A stretch of 34,678 nt of DNA, taken from Acetobacteraceae bacterium (GTDB lineage: Bacteria; Pseudomonadota; Alphaproteobacteria; Acetobacterales; Acetobacteraceae). This document shows, one piece after another, positions 32,958 through 34,678 of this stretch. Position 1 is the stretch's first letter, and every line of letters begins with the position of its first letter. Both the position numbers and the translations under genes were made by a program. Below the pieces are notes generated by a model that saw only the letters and a program-made list of their open reading frames with translations, had not been told where the DNA came from and made no database searches. Where the stretch lies: NCBI GenBank assembly GCA_947475245.1, contig CANJLW010000039.1, positions 1 to 34,678 of the forward strand, written 5' to 3'.

Positions 32958-33659
32958 ATGGATGCTTGGCCGCCTGAAACGCTGGCGCTCCCCTTCGGTT
33001 CCGCTCGTGTCGAGTGGCGCCGAAGCAGCCGAGCGCGCCGGGTAAGTCTGCGCATTGATCCAAGCGGAGGGGCCGTGATCGTCACCTTGCCGAACCGCGC
33101 CACCCGTTCCGCCGGGATGGCGCTTCTGATGAGCCATGTGGACTGGGTGGCCGACCGCCTGGCGGCGCTGCCGCCGTCGGTGACGTTCGAGGATGGCTCC
33201 ATCGTGCCGATCTGCGGCGTGCCGCACAAAATTCGCCATGTGCCGGGCCAGCGCGGCGGGGCCTGGCTGCTGGACGGGGAATTGCAGGTGACCGGCGCGC
33301 CGGAGTTCATCCGGCGTCGGGTGTTGGATTTCCTGAAAGCGGAGGCGCGTCGGCGCATCGGCGCCCTTGTCGCCGCCAAAACCGCGCTTGCCGGTCTGTC
33401 CGCTCGGCGGATTTCGATGAAGGACACAACGAGCCGTTGGGGCAGTTGTTCGCCGGACAAGTCGCTGGCGTTCAGTTGGCGGCTGGTGATGGCGCCGGAC
33501 TTCATCCAGGACTACGTCGCGGCGCACGAGGTCGCGCATTTGCGGCATATGAACCACGGGCCGCTGTTTTGGCGGCTGGTGGACGAGTTGACCCCGCACA
33601 CCCGCACGGCGATCCCCTGGCTGCGGACCGAGGGTGCTCGGCTGCTGCGGATCGGGTAG
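32958..33659 (+). CDS. YgjP-type zinc metallopeptidase-like protein (DUF45, SprT-like)
   Basis: The 233-residue protein has the YgjP layout: SSRARRVSLRIDPSGGAVIV near the N terminus, TTSRWGSCSPDKSLAFSWRL in the middle, and the zinc site VAAHEVAHLRHMNHGPLFW, whose HExxH Glu and following His are the expected ligands. Related proteins are metallopeptidases or SprT-like DNA-protein crosslink enzymes; the substrate of YgjP is unknown. It is divergent from the znuA-like gene across the Zur box, so zinc-dependent control is plausible. The stop at 33659 is followed by the repeat region. Confidence 0.9.
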   Translation: MDAWPPETLALPFGSARVEWRRSSRARRVSLRIDPSGGAVIVTLPNRATRSAGMALLMSHVDWVADRLAALPPSVTFEDGSIVPICGVPHKIRHVPGQRGGAWLLDGELQVTGAPEFIRRRVLDFLKAEARRRIGALVAAKTALAGLSARRISMKDTTSRWGSCSPDKSLAFSWRLVMAPDFIQDYVAAHEVAHLRHMNHGPLFWRLVDELTPHTRTAIPWLRTEGARLLRIG

Positions 33660-33751
33660 CGTTCTCTGGGCGCATGGGGTCTTTCCACCGCGAAACCGTG
33701 TTGGGTTTCGGCGGCAGTTCTTCACGGCGCATAGGGTGTTGCCGGCGCTGA

Positions 33752-33822
33752 AGGCGAGGCCGCTTCGCAGCGCGATGTTCCTGGACTTCCCGACGTGCGG
33801 GCGGCGAACGATCGCTCGGGCG
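33752..33822. repeat. Degenerate partial copy preceding the tandem array
   Basis: From about 33752 the sequence follows the 3' part of the repeat unit in diverged form (GAGGC...TCGCAGCG...GTGCGGGCGGC...GGGCG just before TCGATCC), so it is probably the decayed tail of another unit. The stretch 33660-33751 between the ygjP-like stop and this shows nothing else recognisable. Confidence 0.5.
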
Positions 33823-34678
33823 TCGATCCACATGCTTCGTGAAACTCCGTGCCAACTCCGTGTAACTCCCAGCATCCCAAAGCGCCTGCGCTCGGCACCG
33901 GGCGTTGGTGCGTTGCCGGGTTGCATAGCCTTTTGGTTCACGCGGCTCCGGCGGGGGCGGGTTGGGCGACATTCGGTCCGTGGGAATTGCGCGGAGCCTC
34001 CCAGGCAAACGGAGGCATGCTCACGTCGCATGAGGTTTTGTTCGCGGATTTCGCGGCGCGCGGGCGGCTGGGCGATTGCCCATGCGTCGATCCAAAGGCT
34101 CCGTGAAACTCCGCGCCAACTTCGTGTAACTCCCAGCATCCCAAAGCGCCTGCGCTCGGCACCGGGCGTTGGGCCGTGGTCAGGGTGCGCGGGCTTTTGG
34201 TTCGCGCGGCTCCGACGGGGGCGGATTAGGCGACATTCTGCGCGTGGGAGTTGCACGGAGCCTCCCAGGCAAACGGAGGCATGCTCACGTCGCATGAGGT
34301 GTTGCTCGCGGATTTCGCGTAGCGCGGGCGGCTGGCCGATTGCCGAGGCGTCGATCCAAAGGCTCCGTGAAACTCCGTGCCAACTCCGTGGAACTCCCAG
34401 CATTCCAAAACGCCTGCGCTCGGCACCGGGCGTTGGGGCGTTGCGGGGTTGCATGGGCTTCCGGTTCACGCGGTTCCGGCAGGGGCGCGACCGGCGACAT
34501 TCTTTGCGTGGGAGTTTCACGGTGTTTGCGCGGAGGTTCGCGGAGCCCCCCGGGCAGACGGAGGCGTGCTCACGTCGCATGAGGTGTTGCTCGCGGATTT
34601 CGCGTAGCGCAGGCGGCTGGCCGATTGCCGAGGCGTCGATCCAAAGGCTCCGTGAAACTCCGTGCCAACTCCGTGGAA
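33823..34678. repeat. Tandem array of about 264-bp repeats (3 full units and a partial one)
   Basis: Units begin at TCGATCCA and start at 33823, 34087, 34351 and 34636 (the last cut by the window edge). Units 1 and 2 are 264 bases; unit 3 is 285 because of a 21-base insertion near 34523-34543. All lengths are multiples of 3. Best conserved are AACTCCCAGCATCCCAAAGC with GCCTGCGCTCGGCACCGGGC after it, and GCATGCTCACGTCGCATGAG near the end; the middle varies more. Each unit opens with three diverged copies of an 11-base motif (CGTGNNAACTC). One minus-strand frame has no stop across the whole array. The array continues past the right edge. Confidence 0.9.
33823..34678 (-). other. Stop-free minus-strand frame over the repeat array, coding status unclear
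   Basis: Read on the minus strand, the array yields an open frame of 88-residue repeats (95 in the unit with the insertion), each with MRREHASVCLGGS, TPGAERRRFGMLGV and SRSLWIDA. It enters from beyond the right edge and, without a stop, runs on past the array through the antisense of the ygjP-like gene. The repeat peptide is Arg-rich and matches no domain I recognise. GC-rich DNA favours long open frames, so this may be only structural DNA; it is listed because length changes keep the frame. Confidence 0.25.

Noticed and set aside
32856-33822. Continuation of the minus-strand repeat frame through the ygjP-like gene
   Set aside because: This part is the antisense of a gene with a clear HExxH site and shows no repeat structure.
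33823-34678. CRISPR array or insertion sequence
   Set aside because: Units are 264-285 bases without short repeats and unique spacers, and no transposase is coded in them.

Overview
The window is GC-rich (visibly well above 60% GC) and comes from an alphaproteobacterium, most likely Rhodospirillales/Acetobacterales. The clues are the order rimP-nusA-ylxR-infB-rbfA with a YlxR protein fused to an L7Ae-like domain, a bacterial hopanoid cluster hpnABCD with an hpnL-like gene, and the codon use. The genus cannot be fixed from sequence alone.

Layout. 1-645: end of an ISAs1-family insertion sequence whose transposase runs off the left edge. 659-1753: a membrane acyltransferase on the minus strand. 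1898-7823: the transcription/translation operon rimP-nusA-ylxR-infB-rbfA, preceded by a terminator-like hairpin that abuts the rimP start. 7820-11014 (minus): an MDR oxidoreductase, a PrpF-family isomerase and an HpnL-like membrane protein. 11223-15041 (plus): hpnA-hpnB-hpnC-hpnD, coupled by 1-4 base overlaps, making hydroxysqualene from farnesyl diphosphate and acting on hopanoid side chains. 15238-15429: a tiny exported Lys-rich protein. 15504-21790 (minus): six genes in the order hyfB-C-E-F-G-I, almost all overlapping, for a membrane complex related to hydrogenase-4 and complex I. Its large subunit has lost both Ni-binding cysteine pairs, and its two antiporter-like subunits have lost the usual charged channel residues. 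21898-26325 (minus): hldE, a BKACE (DUF849) enzyme, an M19 dipeptidase and an aldo/keto reductase. 26512-27225 (minus): a PPP-type metallophosphoesterase.

27309-29463 (plus): an ABC-2 type exporter (ATPase, permease) overlapping a histidine phosphatase. 29571-31948 (plus): a SYLF-domain lipoprotein, a YcgN-type Cys-cluster protein and a DapA-superfamily aldolase/lyase. 31945-32859 (minus): an orphan zinc-type solute-binding protein with a near-consensus Zur box upstream, shared with a divergent YgjP-type zinc metallopeptidase (32958-33659). 33752-34678: a tandem array of about 264-bp repeats running off the right edge.

The most interesting items are the non-hydrogenase Hyf/Ehr-like complex, the 264-bp repeat array (stop-free in one minus-strand frame), the possible attenuator in the rimP leader, and the Zur-box intergenic region. 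No rRNA, tRNA or CRISPR array was seen. The only stretch over 300 bases without a convincing gene is 33660-34678.
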